The notes beneath the pieces were generated by a model. That model searched no databases, was not told the DNA's origin, and saw only the letters and a list, made by a program, of their open reading frames with translations. Source: an uncultured Collinsella sp. (GTDB lineage: Bacteria > Actinomycetota > Coriobacteriia > Coriobacteriales > Coriobacteriaceae). From it: DNA of 39,928 nucleotides. The position numbers and the translations under genes were made by a program. The stretch is from the NCBI GenBank assembly GCA_900550735.1, contig URTD01000001.1, positions 1 through 39,928 on the forward strand, read 5' to 3'. This document shows, piece by piece, positions 17,514 through 26,060 of the stretch (the first letter of the stretch is position 1; each line of letters starts with the position of its first letter).

Positions 17514-20500
17514 CTACCGGTTCCGGCGCCGCAGGATAACGCCTGCGGCGATCAGCACCACCGCGCCGCCCGCAATGCCACCCAGGGCCATCGGCGACAA
17601 GCTGGTATCGCCCGTATACGGCAGACCCGGCTTCTCCTCCTTCGGCACCGGTGACTTGCTCGGCGGATTGGTGGGCGGCTCCGTCGGCGGGATGGTCGGC
17701 GGCGTGTACGTGTTCTTGAACACCGGCGCCACGGCGCCGTCATAGGTTACCGTCGCCACCAGATGGCCCGCACCGTCGTCCGTCACCGTCACCGTTACCC
17801 GGTGCTCGGCCGCGTCGTACGTCACGTTCTTCTGACCGTCGTCCACCTCGGAGATGCTGTAGGCGTACGTTCCGGGCTTGTCGTACGAGATCGCCTCGAA
17901 GCCCACCGTGCCGTCCGCCGCGTTCTTTGCGGTCTGCAGCACCTTGCCGTCGGCATCCTTCAGCTGGAAGGAGAACTGCCCTTCCTTCAGGTCCTCGCCG
18001 CTCAGCACCTTGGAGGCCCCCAGCTTCACCTCAGTCGCGGCCGGCGCGTAACTGTTGCTGAACGCCACCGCATCCGCAGCCTTGCCGCCCTTGCTGTAGG
18101 CAACCTGCGCCTCCAGCGCGTGCGTCTCCGCATTCTCCGTCACCGTCACCGTCGCGGTAAAGACCGTCGTGTCGTAGGTGACGCCGTTCGCCGTCGCCCC
18201 TGCCCGCTCGGACACGGTGTAGACGTACGTCCCCACCTTGTCCAGCTGCAGCGGCGCGAAGCCGAACGTGCCGTCGGCGCCGTTCTGCACCGTCTGCACC
18301 ACGTTACCGTCGGCGTCCTTCAGGTCGAAGAAGAACTCACCCTCGGCCAGGTCGCGGCCGGTCAGAGCCTTCGTTCCGGTAATCGTCGCCGTCGTTGCCG
18401 TCGGCGTGTAGGTGTTGGTGAAGGTCAGATCCGCAGCCGTCTTGTTCGCCGTCGCGGTCAGCTGGCCGCTGCCGTCATCGGTCACGTTCACCGTTACGTC
18501 CAGCACCGCATCGCTGTAAGTGATGGTGCCATCTTGGCCCGCAACCTCCTTCACCTGGTACGCATGCGAACCAGTTGCGGTGTACGAGATGGCCTTGAAG
18601 GTAAACGCTTTACCCACGTTCGTGGTCCGGTCGATCTCCTGCCCGGTGGCCACGTCAATCAGCGCGAATGTGAACTCGCCATCGGCGGGCGTCCGCGTGG
18701 TGGCCGGGTCGGCATTCTCAAGCACCTTGGTGCCAGAGATCTGGTAGGAGGTCTGACCCGGCTGGTAGCTGTTCGCAAACGTCATGGTATTGGGGGTGAC
18801 GCCGTTCTCGGTGCCCTCGCTCGGTTTCACCGTAGAGCTCTCTACCACCAGCTTGCCGTCGTTGTTGTCCTTCACCACGTAGGTCAGGGTGTACGTCTTG
18901 CCGGTGTAGGTCACGCCCGGCACGCCCGGCGCGTCGTCCGTCGGCTGCACCTCGCGGACCGTGTAGGTAAAGGTGCCCGCATGGTCGAAGGTCAGCTTGT
19001 CGAAGGCAACCTTACCGTCGGCATCGTTCTTCTGGGTCTGGATCACCGAGCCGTCAGACCCCATCAGCTCGAAGGCGAAATCTCCCGCCTTTAGCTGATA
19101 GCTGCCGTCGTGCACGTTAACGCTCTTGGTGAGGGCGATCGCACCGGAGTCCGTCGCCTGTGCCTCGTAGGTGTTGGTGAAGGTGGGCTTCGTGGCGTCC
19201 GTACCGTCGTAGGCGACGCTCGCCTGCAGCGTGCCGGCATTGTCCGCAACCGTCACCACGGCATGGTGCACCGCGGCGTCGTAGGTCACGTAGGCCAGAT
19301 CGCCCTTCCGCTCAACGATGGTGTACTCGTGCGTGCCCGGCTTCGCGTAGGAGAAGGCGTCGAAGCCGACGCTTCCGTTCGTGTCGTTGGTCGCGGTCCG
19401 GACGGGATTGGCCTCGGCAAGCTGCTCAGCCGTCAGGTTGCCCTCGTACACATCGAAGGTGAACTCGCCGCCCTTGAGTACGATCGGCGTGTTGTCGTCC
19501 TTCTTCACGTAGCTCTTCTGCGCACCGAGGGCCAGGCCGGTCGCGGCCGGCTGGTAGGTGTTGGTGAAGGTCTCCGGGCCGGATGTGCTCGTCACGATCG
19601 CCTTCGCATTCAGTGCTCCGTTCCCGCCGTCTGTGACCTTCACCGTGTAGGTGAGCGCATGGGTGTCGTAGACCATGCCCGGCTCCGCGCCCGGCTGCTC
19701 CACGATGGTGTAGGTGAAGTCCTTGCTCGCGGCGCCGTCCAAGTCGGAGAGCTGGAACTCGCGCGTGAAGCTGACCTTGCCGTTTGCATCGTTCTTCGCG
19801 GTGTCGAGCACGTTGCCGGCAGCGTCCTTCAAGTCGAAGGTGAACTCGCCGTCCGTGGGCTTCGTCGTGTGGTCGAAGCCGTCCGCAACCTTGATGGTCT
19901 TAGTCGCCGTCAGGGTTACGGAACCCTTTGCGTCGTAGGTGTTATTGAAGGTGGGAGCCGTAGCGGTACCGTCATAGGTGACGGTCACCTTCGTCTTGTT
20001 GTTATCGTCCTGGTTCTGCTCTACCTTGACGTGGACCTTGACTTCCTTGGCGTCGTAGACCACGCCGTCAACGGTCTGGCCGGCTTTCTCCTCCTTGAGC
20101 GTGTAGTCGTACTCGCCCAGGTTCAGGTTCTCGACGGCCAGCTTGACGTTGCCGCCCCGGTCGTTGGTGCCCTTGGCGACCTCGTTGCCGGCCTGGTCGT
20201 ACAGGCCGAAGGCGAACGCGCCGCCCGTCAGCGCCTTGCCCGTGAGGGTCTTCGTCGCCTCGACGGTTGCACCGGCCGTCGGCTTCGCGTTGGTGAAGGT
20301 CGGCACGGCCCTATCGCCGCCGTAGGTGGCGACCGCCTTTAGCGTGCCGTTCTTGTTATCAGTGACCCTAACGTGCACGTTCACCGTCTTGCCGTCGTAC
20401 ACGACGGTCGAGTCGTTGCCGGCAACCTCCTTGATGGTGTAGTCGTGATCGCCCGGAGTGTCGTAGCCGATTGCCTGGAAGGTAATGTTGCCGTCCTTGT

Positions 20501-23500
20501 CATTCGCGACGGTCTCAATGGGCGTGCCTTCCGCCTTGTCACCCTTGTACAGAGCGAACGAGAAGTCGCCCCCTGCGAGCTCACCGCCCGTGAAGTGCTT
20601 CTTCGCCTTGAGCGTTACCGAGGTCCCCTTCGGGTGGTACGTGTTCGTGAAGGTCTTCGAGTTGTCTTCACTCGTTACCTGCGGCGTGGCCGTCAGCGTG
20701 CCGGTGCCATCGTCCGCGACCGTCACCTTGTAGGTGAGGGCATGGTTGTCATAGACCATGCCGGCCTCCGCGCCCGGCTTCTCCGCGATGGTGTAGGTGA
20801 AGTCCTTGCTCGCGGCGCCGCCCAGGTCGGCGAGCTCGAAGTGGCGCGTAAAGCTGATCTTGCCATCGGCCTTATTCGTCGTGGTGGCGAGCACCTTGCC
20901 GTCGGCGTCCTTCAGCTCGAACGTGTACTCGCCGCCCTTCAGCTTGGTGTCGTGCGTGAAGCCCGGCGCGACCGCAACGACCTTGGTCGCCGTCAGCTCC
21001 ACGGATCCCTTTGCGGTGTAGGTGTTCGTGAAGGTGGGGGCATCGGCCTTGTCACCATCGTAGGCAACGGCGGCGTCCAGCTTACCAGCTTTGTCCACGA
21101 CCTTCACCACGGCGTGGTGCACCGCGTCGTCGAAGGTCACGTGGGACAGGTCGCCCTTCTTCTCCACGATGGTGTACTTGTACTCGCCGGCCTTGGTGTA
21201 GTTGATGGCCGGGAAGGTGACGGTACCGTCCTCGCCGTTCTCGGCGCTCCGGATGGGTTGCTTGCCCTTCAGCTGCTCAGCCGTCAGATCGCCCTCGTAC
21301 AGGTCGAAGGCGAACTCGCCGCCCTTGAGCGCAGCCGGCGTGCTGTCGGACTTCACGTAGGCCTTCTTCGCCGCGAGCGCCACCGAGGTCCCGGCGGGCT
21401 GGTACTTGTTGGTGAAGGTCGGGATATCGTTCTTGCCGTCGTAAGTGACGGTCGCCTTCGCCTTGTCGCCCTCCGCCTTCACCGAGACGTGAACCCTCAC
21501 CTCCGTGGAATCGTAGGTGATGGTCGAGTCGCTGCCAGCGACCTCCTTGAGCGTGTAGTCGTACTCGCCCAGGTTCAGGTTCTCGACGGCCAGCTTGACG
21601 TTGCCGCCCCGGTCGTTGGTGCCCTTGGCGACCTCGTTGCCGGCCTGGTCGTACAGGCCGAAGGCGAACGCGCCGCCCGTCAGCGCCTTGCCCGTGAGGG
21701 TCTTCGTCGCCTCGACGGTTGCACCGGCCGTCGGCTTCGCGTTGGTGAAGGTCGGCACGGCCCTATCGCCGCCGTAGGTGGCGACCGCCTTTAGCGTGCC
21801 GTTCTTGTTATCAGTGACCCTAACGTGCACGTTCACCGTCTTGCCGTCGTACACGACGGTCGAGTCGTTGCCGGCAACCTCCTTGATGGTGTAGTCGTGA
21901 TCGCCCGGAGTGTCGTAGCCGATTGCCTGGAAGGTAATGTTGCCGTCCTTGTCATTCGCGACGGTCTCAATGGGCGTGCCTTCCGCCTTGTCACCCTTGT
22001 ACAGAGCGAACGAGAAGTCGCCCCCTGCGAGCTCACCGCCCGTGAAGTGCTTCTTCGCCGCCAGGGTCACGGAACCCTTCGCAGCATAGCTGTTGATAAA
22101 GGTGGCGAGGTTCACCTTGCCATCCTTGACCTCAGCCTTGATGGGCTTGGCCTCAGCGTCACCATCCTTCTTCACCGTCACGCCCGTGACGGTCAGCTTG
22201 GCGTCCACGTCCTCCACCGTCACCGTGGCGGTGTAAGCGGAGGCGTCCATCGTCCAGCCGGCGTTCTGCACGCCGTCCACCACCGCGTCGTCATCGGCGT
22301 CGTGCGCCTCGGAAAGCGTGAACGTGTATGTACCGGCCTTGTTGAACTTCATGCCGGAGAAGTCGACCGTCTGGCCGTCCTTACCTGTGATCGCGCCCTT
22401 CGTGGCCCGGGACTCCGCATGCGCGTCGCCCGCCAGGTCATCCGACACCGTCAGGTCGCCGGCAGCGATCTTCGCCTGCATGTCCGACGTGGCAGCCAGC
22501 GTGAACGAGAACTCCTTGTCCGTGCTCTCGGTGCCGGAAACCTTCTTCGTTACCTGTGGGGTCAGTTTGTCGCTGGCTTCCGCCGTGTAAGTGTTGGTAA
22601 ACACCAGCTTGTTGGCTTCGGCCAACGTGCCGTCGGTATTTTGCTTCGCGATCTTACCGGTGACGCTATCGCCTGCGTCCTTCAGATCCGTGGCACCCTG
22701 CTTGCGGCCGGTCAGCTTATAGCCCGCGGGCATCTGTTCTGCGCCGGTCAGCTCCTGCACCGTGTACTCGTCGCCCTCGCTAAGACCGTACACGCGAATC
22801 GTCTCGTCGGCCTTGATGGTTTGTGAATAGCCGTTCGTCAGGTTGAACACGTTGCCGACCCGCCGCTCGCCCGCAGTCCCCGCCTTCTCGAACACTGCAG
22901 CCTTGTAGGTCTTCCCCTCGGGCACGGTGAACTTGAAGGTGAACTTCGCGTCCTTATTGCCCGTCAGTCCCTTCGGCACCACGACATGCTTGGTCACTTC
23001 GAGGCTCGCCTCGCGCTTGTTAGCCACGCGCACACAGGTGGCACCCGTGAACAGGGCATTCAGGTTCATGTCGCCCAGATTGGCACGGGCACCTTTCGAC
23101 GTGGTCCCCTTGGGCCGCTCGTCCTGGGTGATACCCATACGTATCCAGCCCGTCTCGGTCTCCAGGCGGTAGGGTTTGCCCTCCTCGGTGGGCCCATACT
23201 GGTACATGCGTCCGTTAGCGCCGTACTTGAGGCGCACTGTGTCGTCTGCACCCACGGGTTCGACATCGGTCCACGTCAGGTTGCCGTTATCATTGGTCTC
23301 GCCATTCGAGGTCTGCCGCGTACCTTTGATCCACGTAAGCGTGTTGTCGATGTCGCCCTCTGCGCCAAACTGGCCCAGACTCTTCATGAGCGCGCCCGGG
23401 CCCACGAACGTCGAAACGCCGTCATCGTCCGTACCAGCATCGGCATGGACGCCGTAATCGTCCACAATCACCTTGGTGAGCGTGTCGTTAAGCAGGAAGC

Positions 23501-25874
23501 CCTTGGGAGCCGAGACCTCCTTTAGGAAGTAAGTTCCATTCACGAGCGGCATGTTACCGGCGCTTGTATTCGGGAATATGCCCGCACCTTCGAGCGGGAC
23601 CGGGTTGCCGACCGACCCCGTCGTCAGGGTGTCGTAGGGGGTCTGCTCGCCCTTGAGCACGACCTTGCCGTTCGCGTCTGTTGTCACCTGATCGGCCGTG
23701 TACAGGCCGAACTTCGCGCCGTCTACGGGGTTGCCCTCGGTATCGGTCTTCTGCACGAACAGGCGATTCTGGATGTTCGTGACGAGCAAGCGCGTGGCGA
23801 ACTGTCGCTTGAAGTTCGTGCCGTCTGCGATGTCGTCGCTGTACACGTGGACGGTGTTCTCGGGCGTCGCGTCGCCGATCGAGCTCGCCGTTGTGTGGTA
23901 GATGGCCACCGTGTACTCGGCATCCTTGCGGGCATCACCGCTCAGCAGGTAGTAGTACTTGGAGATGTCACCGGGCAGATTTTGAATCTCTACCTGGTAC
24001 TGGCCGCTTGTGTTGAGCGTGAAGGCGTGCAGGTCCTTCTTCGCCGCCTCGATAGCACCGGTCATGCCCGGCTCCTTGGCGAGGGTGTATCCCGCTCCCG
24101 TCGATGGGTCGCCCGACACGGCGTACCAATTGCTCGGATCTTTGATACCTGCGTCTGGGCTTTTGTCGCGCTTGAGCACCACAGCGAACAGTATGCCGGA
24201 GTCCAGATTGACGGTCTTGTCGGACTTCGTCAGGTCATTATTTGCCTTGTACACGGTCAACGGCGCGGTGATGGTCTCCTTCGCGGCGGCGAACGCACCG
24301 GTCTTCCACACGACGCTGCCCGCATCCATACCGCCGCGGTTGATGATGACGCCGCCCGCGCCGTTCTCAGCGCTCGCGGGCACGTACTCGAGCTGCATGC
24401 TGCCGCCCGTCGCCGTGAGACTCGAGCGGTATCCCTCGGGCATGTGCGTCTCCTTCAGGAGGTAGTACTTGTTGTCGTGATTCTTGTTGTAGAGATCGTC
24501 GAAGTTGATGACGCCGTTGTCATCGTCGTTCGTGAGCGTTAGGTGGCCGGCCTCGTCCGTGGTGCCAGAGCCGAGAAGCGCGTTCTCGTTATTGGTCGTA
24601 TCTGTAAATTTCCCGTCTGTTTTGTACAGCGCGAACTCGGCACCCTGTACGAACTTGCCGTCCTGGTCGAACTTGATGATGTCGGACTCGGGCACCGTCA
24701 CGAGGTTGAACTTGAGCTCCATGTTGGAGTCGGTAGCGCCGCGCTCCAGGTAGAAGAACTTGAGGGTGTGGTTGGTGTCGTCGGCGAAGGTGTTGTCGGC
24801 AAATCCCGAAATGTCCTTATTCGCCTCTTGGTACTTGCTCTTCAGCGTGCCGTTGTATTTGTCGTTTACCTTAATGTCGCCCGTATGAAAGTTGATGCTC
24901 AGACTCGCGCGGTTGTGAATACCGCCGATATCACCCACGAGGACATCATCGATGAACACCCAGACGTCATCATCGCCGGCGAACTCGAAGGTCATGTCAT
25001 TATTATTGTTCGTCAGGCCGCCCTTGGGCTGCACGAATCGCGTGGACATTGAGAGACCGAAGTGGTGGTTGACGGGTTTGCCGCCGTTGTAGCGCGAATC
25101 ACCGGTGTTGTCTGCCTTGATGCCGGTTTGGACGAGCTGGCCGTTTTCCTCTTTGAACACCTTGTCTGCCGCGTCGAACGGGAAGAACTGACCCTGGTGG
25201 GACGAATCGCCCACTTTGTCAATGCCCCAGGTGTTATAGATGTCGAAGGCATTCTTGTCAGCGTTGTAGGCTGCGTAGTTTTCGGAGCTGTCATAGACGT
25301 AGTAGCCGCCCTGAACCTTGAGGAGGCCCGTCACGCCAAAATGGGACGTCTTGCCGGTCTGGGCAGAGGAATCGAACAGGTAGCGGAGGGACTCGTCGCC
25401 CAAGGCTTCGGAAAGCTTCGGGTAGCCGTCTGAAAGCGTGTTGTTGACGATGTCGGGCCGCGGGCTCGTGCCGCCCGTCCATTGGTTGAGCGCCCCATCA
25501 CCCTTGCCGTCGTTAAACTGGAACTTGTGGCCTGCGTTGACGCCGCCGCTGCCGGAAACCGACAGATGGTCATCGGGATTCACCCAGTAATCAAACAGGT
25601 TGATCGTCGTCCCCGAGGGCGAGGTCGTCGGAACCGTGTGGTCGGAGATCGCCGCCTCGGCACGAAGCGGCAGGAAGAAGCTCGCCGTCAGCGCGACGGC
25701 GAGGGCCAGAACAATCGCATATGGCGAGGCCGGGCGCAGCCCACGACGACGGCCATAAGACATGACGGACCACCGCTCGCGCGGCCGGTGTTCACCAGGA
25801 AGTTCCCTGCTTAGACACCCCCCCCCGGTAGCAATATTCACGAGTCGAGACGTCGTCTCTCTGAGCTCCTGCAT
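17514..25874 (-). CDS. Giant LPXTG surface adhesin with fibro-slime domain and FctA-like repeats
   Basis: The product (about 2,786 residues) is a wall-anchored stalk-type adhesin. From the start at 25874 there is a 37-residue leader, a signal peptide (basic RRR, hydrophobic 53-71, cut after AEA), and a fibro-slime domain with GDDDVWVFIDDVLVGDIGG near 300. Two or more SpaA/Cna-B-like domains follow (from about 395), then about 13 Ig-like units of 110-140 residues. Each has an early Lys, a central YTxxE and an ending TFTNxY, as in FctA/Spy0128 pilins with Lys-Asn isopeptide bonds. A Pro-rich spacer, LPYTG at 2751, a hydrophobic helix and RRRNR complete it. The start at 25874 has a perfect GGGAGGAAATT. 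The ATG at 25763 has only GGTGG but sits at the signal peptide. A nine-G run lies between them. No sortase gene is near. Confidence 0.9.
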   Translation of the reverse strand: MQELRETTSRLVNIATGGGCLSRELPGEHRPRERWSVMSYGRRRGLRPASPYAIVLALAVALTASFFLPLRAEAAISDHTVPTTSPSGTTINLFDYWVNPDDHLSVSGSGGVNAGHKFQFNDGKGDGALNQWTGGTSPRPDIVNNTLSDGYPKLSEALGDESLRYLFDSSAQTGKTSHFGVTGLLKVQGGYYVYDSSENYAAYNADKNAFDIYNTWGIDKVGDSSHQGQFFPFDAADKVFKEENGQLVQTGIKADNTGDSRYNGGKPVNHHFGLSMSTRFVQPKGGLTNNNNDMTFEFAGDDDVWVFIDDVLVGDIGGIHNRASLSINFHTGDIKVNDKYNGTLKSKYQEANKDISGFADNTFADDTNHTLKFFYLERGATDSNMELKFNLVTVPESDIIKFDQDGKFVQGAEFALYKTDGKFTDTTNNENALLGSGTTDEAGHLTLTNDDDNGVINFDDLYNKNHDNKYYLLKETHMPEGYRSSLTATGGSMQLEYVPASAENGAGGVIINRGGMDAGSVVWKTGAFAAAKETITAPLTVYKANNDLTKSDKTVNLDSGILFAVVLKRDKSPDAGIKDPSNWYAVSGDPSTGAGYTLAKEPGMTGAIEAAKKDLHAFTLNTSGQYQVEIQNLPGDISKYYYLLSGDARKDAEYTVAIYHTTASSIGDATPENTVHVYSDDIADGTNFKRQFATRLLVTNIQNRLFVQKTDTEGNPVDGAKFGLYTADQVTTDANGKVVLKGEQTPYDTLTTGSVGNPVPLEGAGIFPNTSAGNMPLVNGTYFLKEVSAPKGFLLNDTLTKVIVDDYGVHADAGTDDDGVSTFVGPGALMKSLGQFGAEGDIDNTLTWIKGTRQTSNGETNDNGNLTWTDVEPVGADDTVRLKYGANGRMYQYGPTEEGKPYRLETETGWIRMGITQDERPKGTTSKGARANLGDMNLNALFTGATCVRVANKREASLEVTKHVVVPKGLTGNKDAKFTFKFTVPEGKTYKAAVFEKAGTAGERRVGNVFNLTNGYSQTIKADETIRVYGLSEGDEYTVQELTGAEQMPAGYKLTGRKQGATDLKDAGDSVTGKIAKQNTDGTLAEANKLVFTNTYTAEASDKLTPQVTKKVSGTESTDKEFSFTLAATSDMQAKIAAGDLTVSDDLAGDAHAESRATKGAITGKDGQTVDFSGMKFNKAGTYTFTLSEAHDADDDAVVDGVQNAGWTMDASAYTATVTVEDVDAKLTVTGVTVKKDGDAEAKPIKAEVKDGKVNLATFINSYAAKGSVTLAAKKHFTGGELAGGDFSFALYKGDKAEGTPIETVANDKDGNITFQAIGYDTPGDHDYTIKEVAGNDSTVVYDGKTVNVHVRVTDNKNGTLKAVATYGGDRAVPTFTNAKPTAGATVEATKTLTGKALTGGAFAFGLYDQAGNEVAKGTNDRGGNVKLAVENLNLGEYDYTLKEVAGSDSTITYDSTEVRVHVSVKAEGDKAKATVTYDGKNDIPTFTNKYQPAGTSVALAAKKAYVKSDSTPAALKGGEFAFDLYEGDLTAEQLKGKQPIRSAENGEDGTVTFPAINYTKAGEYKYTIVEKKGDLSHVTFDDAVHHAVVKVVDKAGKLDAAVAYDGDKADAPTFTNTYTAKGSVELTATKVVAVAPGFTHDTKLKGGEYTFELKDADGKVLATTTNKADGKISFTRHFELADLGGAASKDFTYTIAEKPGAEAGMVYDNHALTYKVTVADDGTGTLTATPQVTSEDNSKTFTNTYHPKGTSVTLKAKKHFTGGELAGGDFSFALYKGDKAEGTPIETVANDKDGNITFQAIGYDTPGDHDYTIKEVAGNDSTVVYDGKTVNVHVRVTDNKNGTLKAVATYGGDRAVPTFTNAKPTAGATVEATKTLTGKALTGGAFAFGLYDQAGNEVAKGTNDRGGNVKLAVENLNLGEYDYTLKEEKAGQTVDGVVYDAKEVKVHVKVEQNQDDNNKTKVTVTYDGTATAPTFNNTYDAKGSVTLTATKTIKVADGFDHTTKPTDGEFTFDLKDAAGNVLDTAKNDANGKVSFTREFQLSDLDGAASKDFTYTIVEQPGAEPGMVYDTHALTYTVKVTDGGNGALNAKAIVTSTSGPETFTNTYQPAATGLALGAQKSYVKKDDNTPIVLKGGEFTFDVYEGNLTAEQLAEANPVRTATNDTNGSVGFDAFSYAKPGTHEYTIVERKGDLAYVTYDAAVHHAVVTVADNAGTLQASVAYDGTDATKPTFTNTYEAQATDSGAIALTKSVNVHDGSYQLKAGDFAFELMGSDGSVIQTQKNDADGKVAFDKLTFDHAGTFTYTVREVQPTDDAPGVPGVTYTGKTYTLTYVVKDNNDGKLVVESSTVKPSEGTENGVTPNTMTFANSYQPGQTSYQISGTKVLENADPATTRTPADGEFTFALIDVATGQEIDRTTNVGKAFTFKAISYTATGSHAYQVKEVAGQDGTITYSDAVLDVTVNVTDDGSGQLTATANKTAADLTFTNTYTPTATTATITGTKALTGRDLAEGEFFFDLKDADGNVVQTVQNGADGTFGFAPLQLDKVGTYVYTVSERAGATANGVTYDTTVFTATVTVTENAETHALEAQVAYSKGGKAADAVAFSNSYAPAATEVKLGASKVLSGEDLKEGQFSFQLKDADGKVLQTAKNAADGTVGFEAISYDKPGTYAYSISEVDDGQKNVTYDAAEHRVTVTVTDDGAGHLVATVTYDGAVAPVFKNTYTPPTIPPTEPPTNPPSKSPVPKEEKPGLPYTGDTSLSPMALGGIAGGAVVLIAAGVILRRRNR
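20090..20607. repeat. 518-bp direct repeat inside adhesin gene, copy A
   Basis: By eye it is identical to 21542-22059, at an offset of 1,452 bases (484 codons, in frame). It encodes one complete FctA-like unit (HFTGGELAGGDFSFALYKG) and the first half of the next (TLTGKALTGGAFAFGLYD). The ends are sharp. Confidence 0.9.
21542..22059. repeat. 518-bp direct repeat inside adhesin gene, copy B
   Basis: This is the partner of 20090-20607. Identity without any silent change over 518 bases points to recent duplication or gene conversion. Recombination between the copies would remove or add 484 residues without breaking the frame. Confidence 0.9.
25818..25826 (-). repeat. Run of nine G near the 5' end of the adhesin gene
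   Basis: The run encodes Gly17-19 counted from the ATG at 25874. At the present length the leader is in frame with the adhesin. Eight G would give TAA two codons on, and ten G would give TGA about nine codons on. It is a candidate slipped-strand switch. Confidence 0.75.
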
Positions 25875-26059
25875 AATTTCCTCCCCAGTCACACGACGAC
25901 CCGCCCGGGCGCTCCCCGGGGGCCGAAACAGTCTGGCACATGCCCGCAGTCGTTCAAGGAATACCAACCCCAGCATATGTCTCTCAAGATATTTTAGCTT
26001 TTTATATAACAGTTTTCGTCTCATTACCGATGAAATCGGCTCAGCCCCTTTGTCGCATT
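25875..26059 (-). promoter_or_regulatory. Adhesin upstream region
   Basis: This 185-base gap between the M20 peptidase stop and the adhesin start has an AT-rich stretch (about 25985-26020, including TATATAA and TAAAAT) suitable for a promoter. A very GC-rich stretch with CCCGGG repeats follows just before the ribosome site. No convincing -35/-10 pair can be fixed. The frame of the adhesin stays open through it but lacks a good start. Confidence 0.35.
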
Positions 26060-26060
26060 C
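26046..26060 (-). repeat. Half copy of the GTGACAAAGGGA repeat family at the M20 stop
   Basis: The minus strand reads GAATGCGACAAAGGG directly at the TAG stop of the M20 gene, an exact inverted match to 16961-16975. The expected second arm is missing. Confidence 0.6.

Noticed and set aside
20373..21794. Long plus-strand open frames opposite the adhesin (up to about 470 codons)
   Set aside because: They are mirror frames caused by biased codons in repeat DNA. They repeat with the duplicated blocks and have no family features or ribosome sites.
17700..23000. CRISPR array suggested by regular repeats
   Set aside because: The repeats are about 350-400 bases, coding and in frame. There are no short identical repeats with unique spacers.
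17514..25874. A pilus operon with sortase around the adhesin
   Set aside because: No sortase-like gene or second pilin is present in the window. The adhesin stands alone and probably uses a sortase encoded elsewhere.
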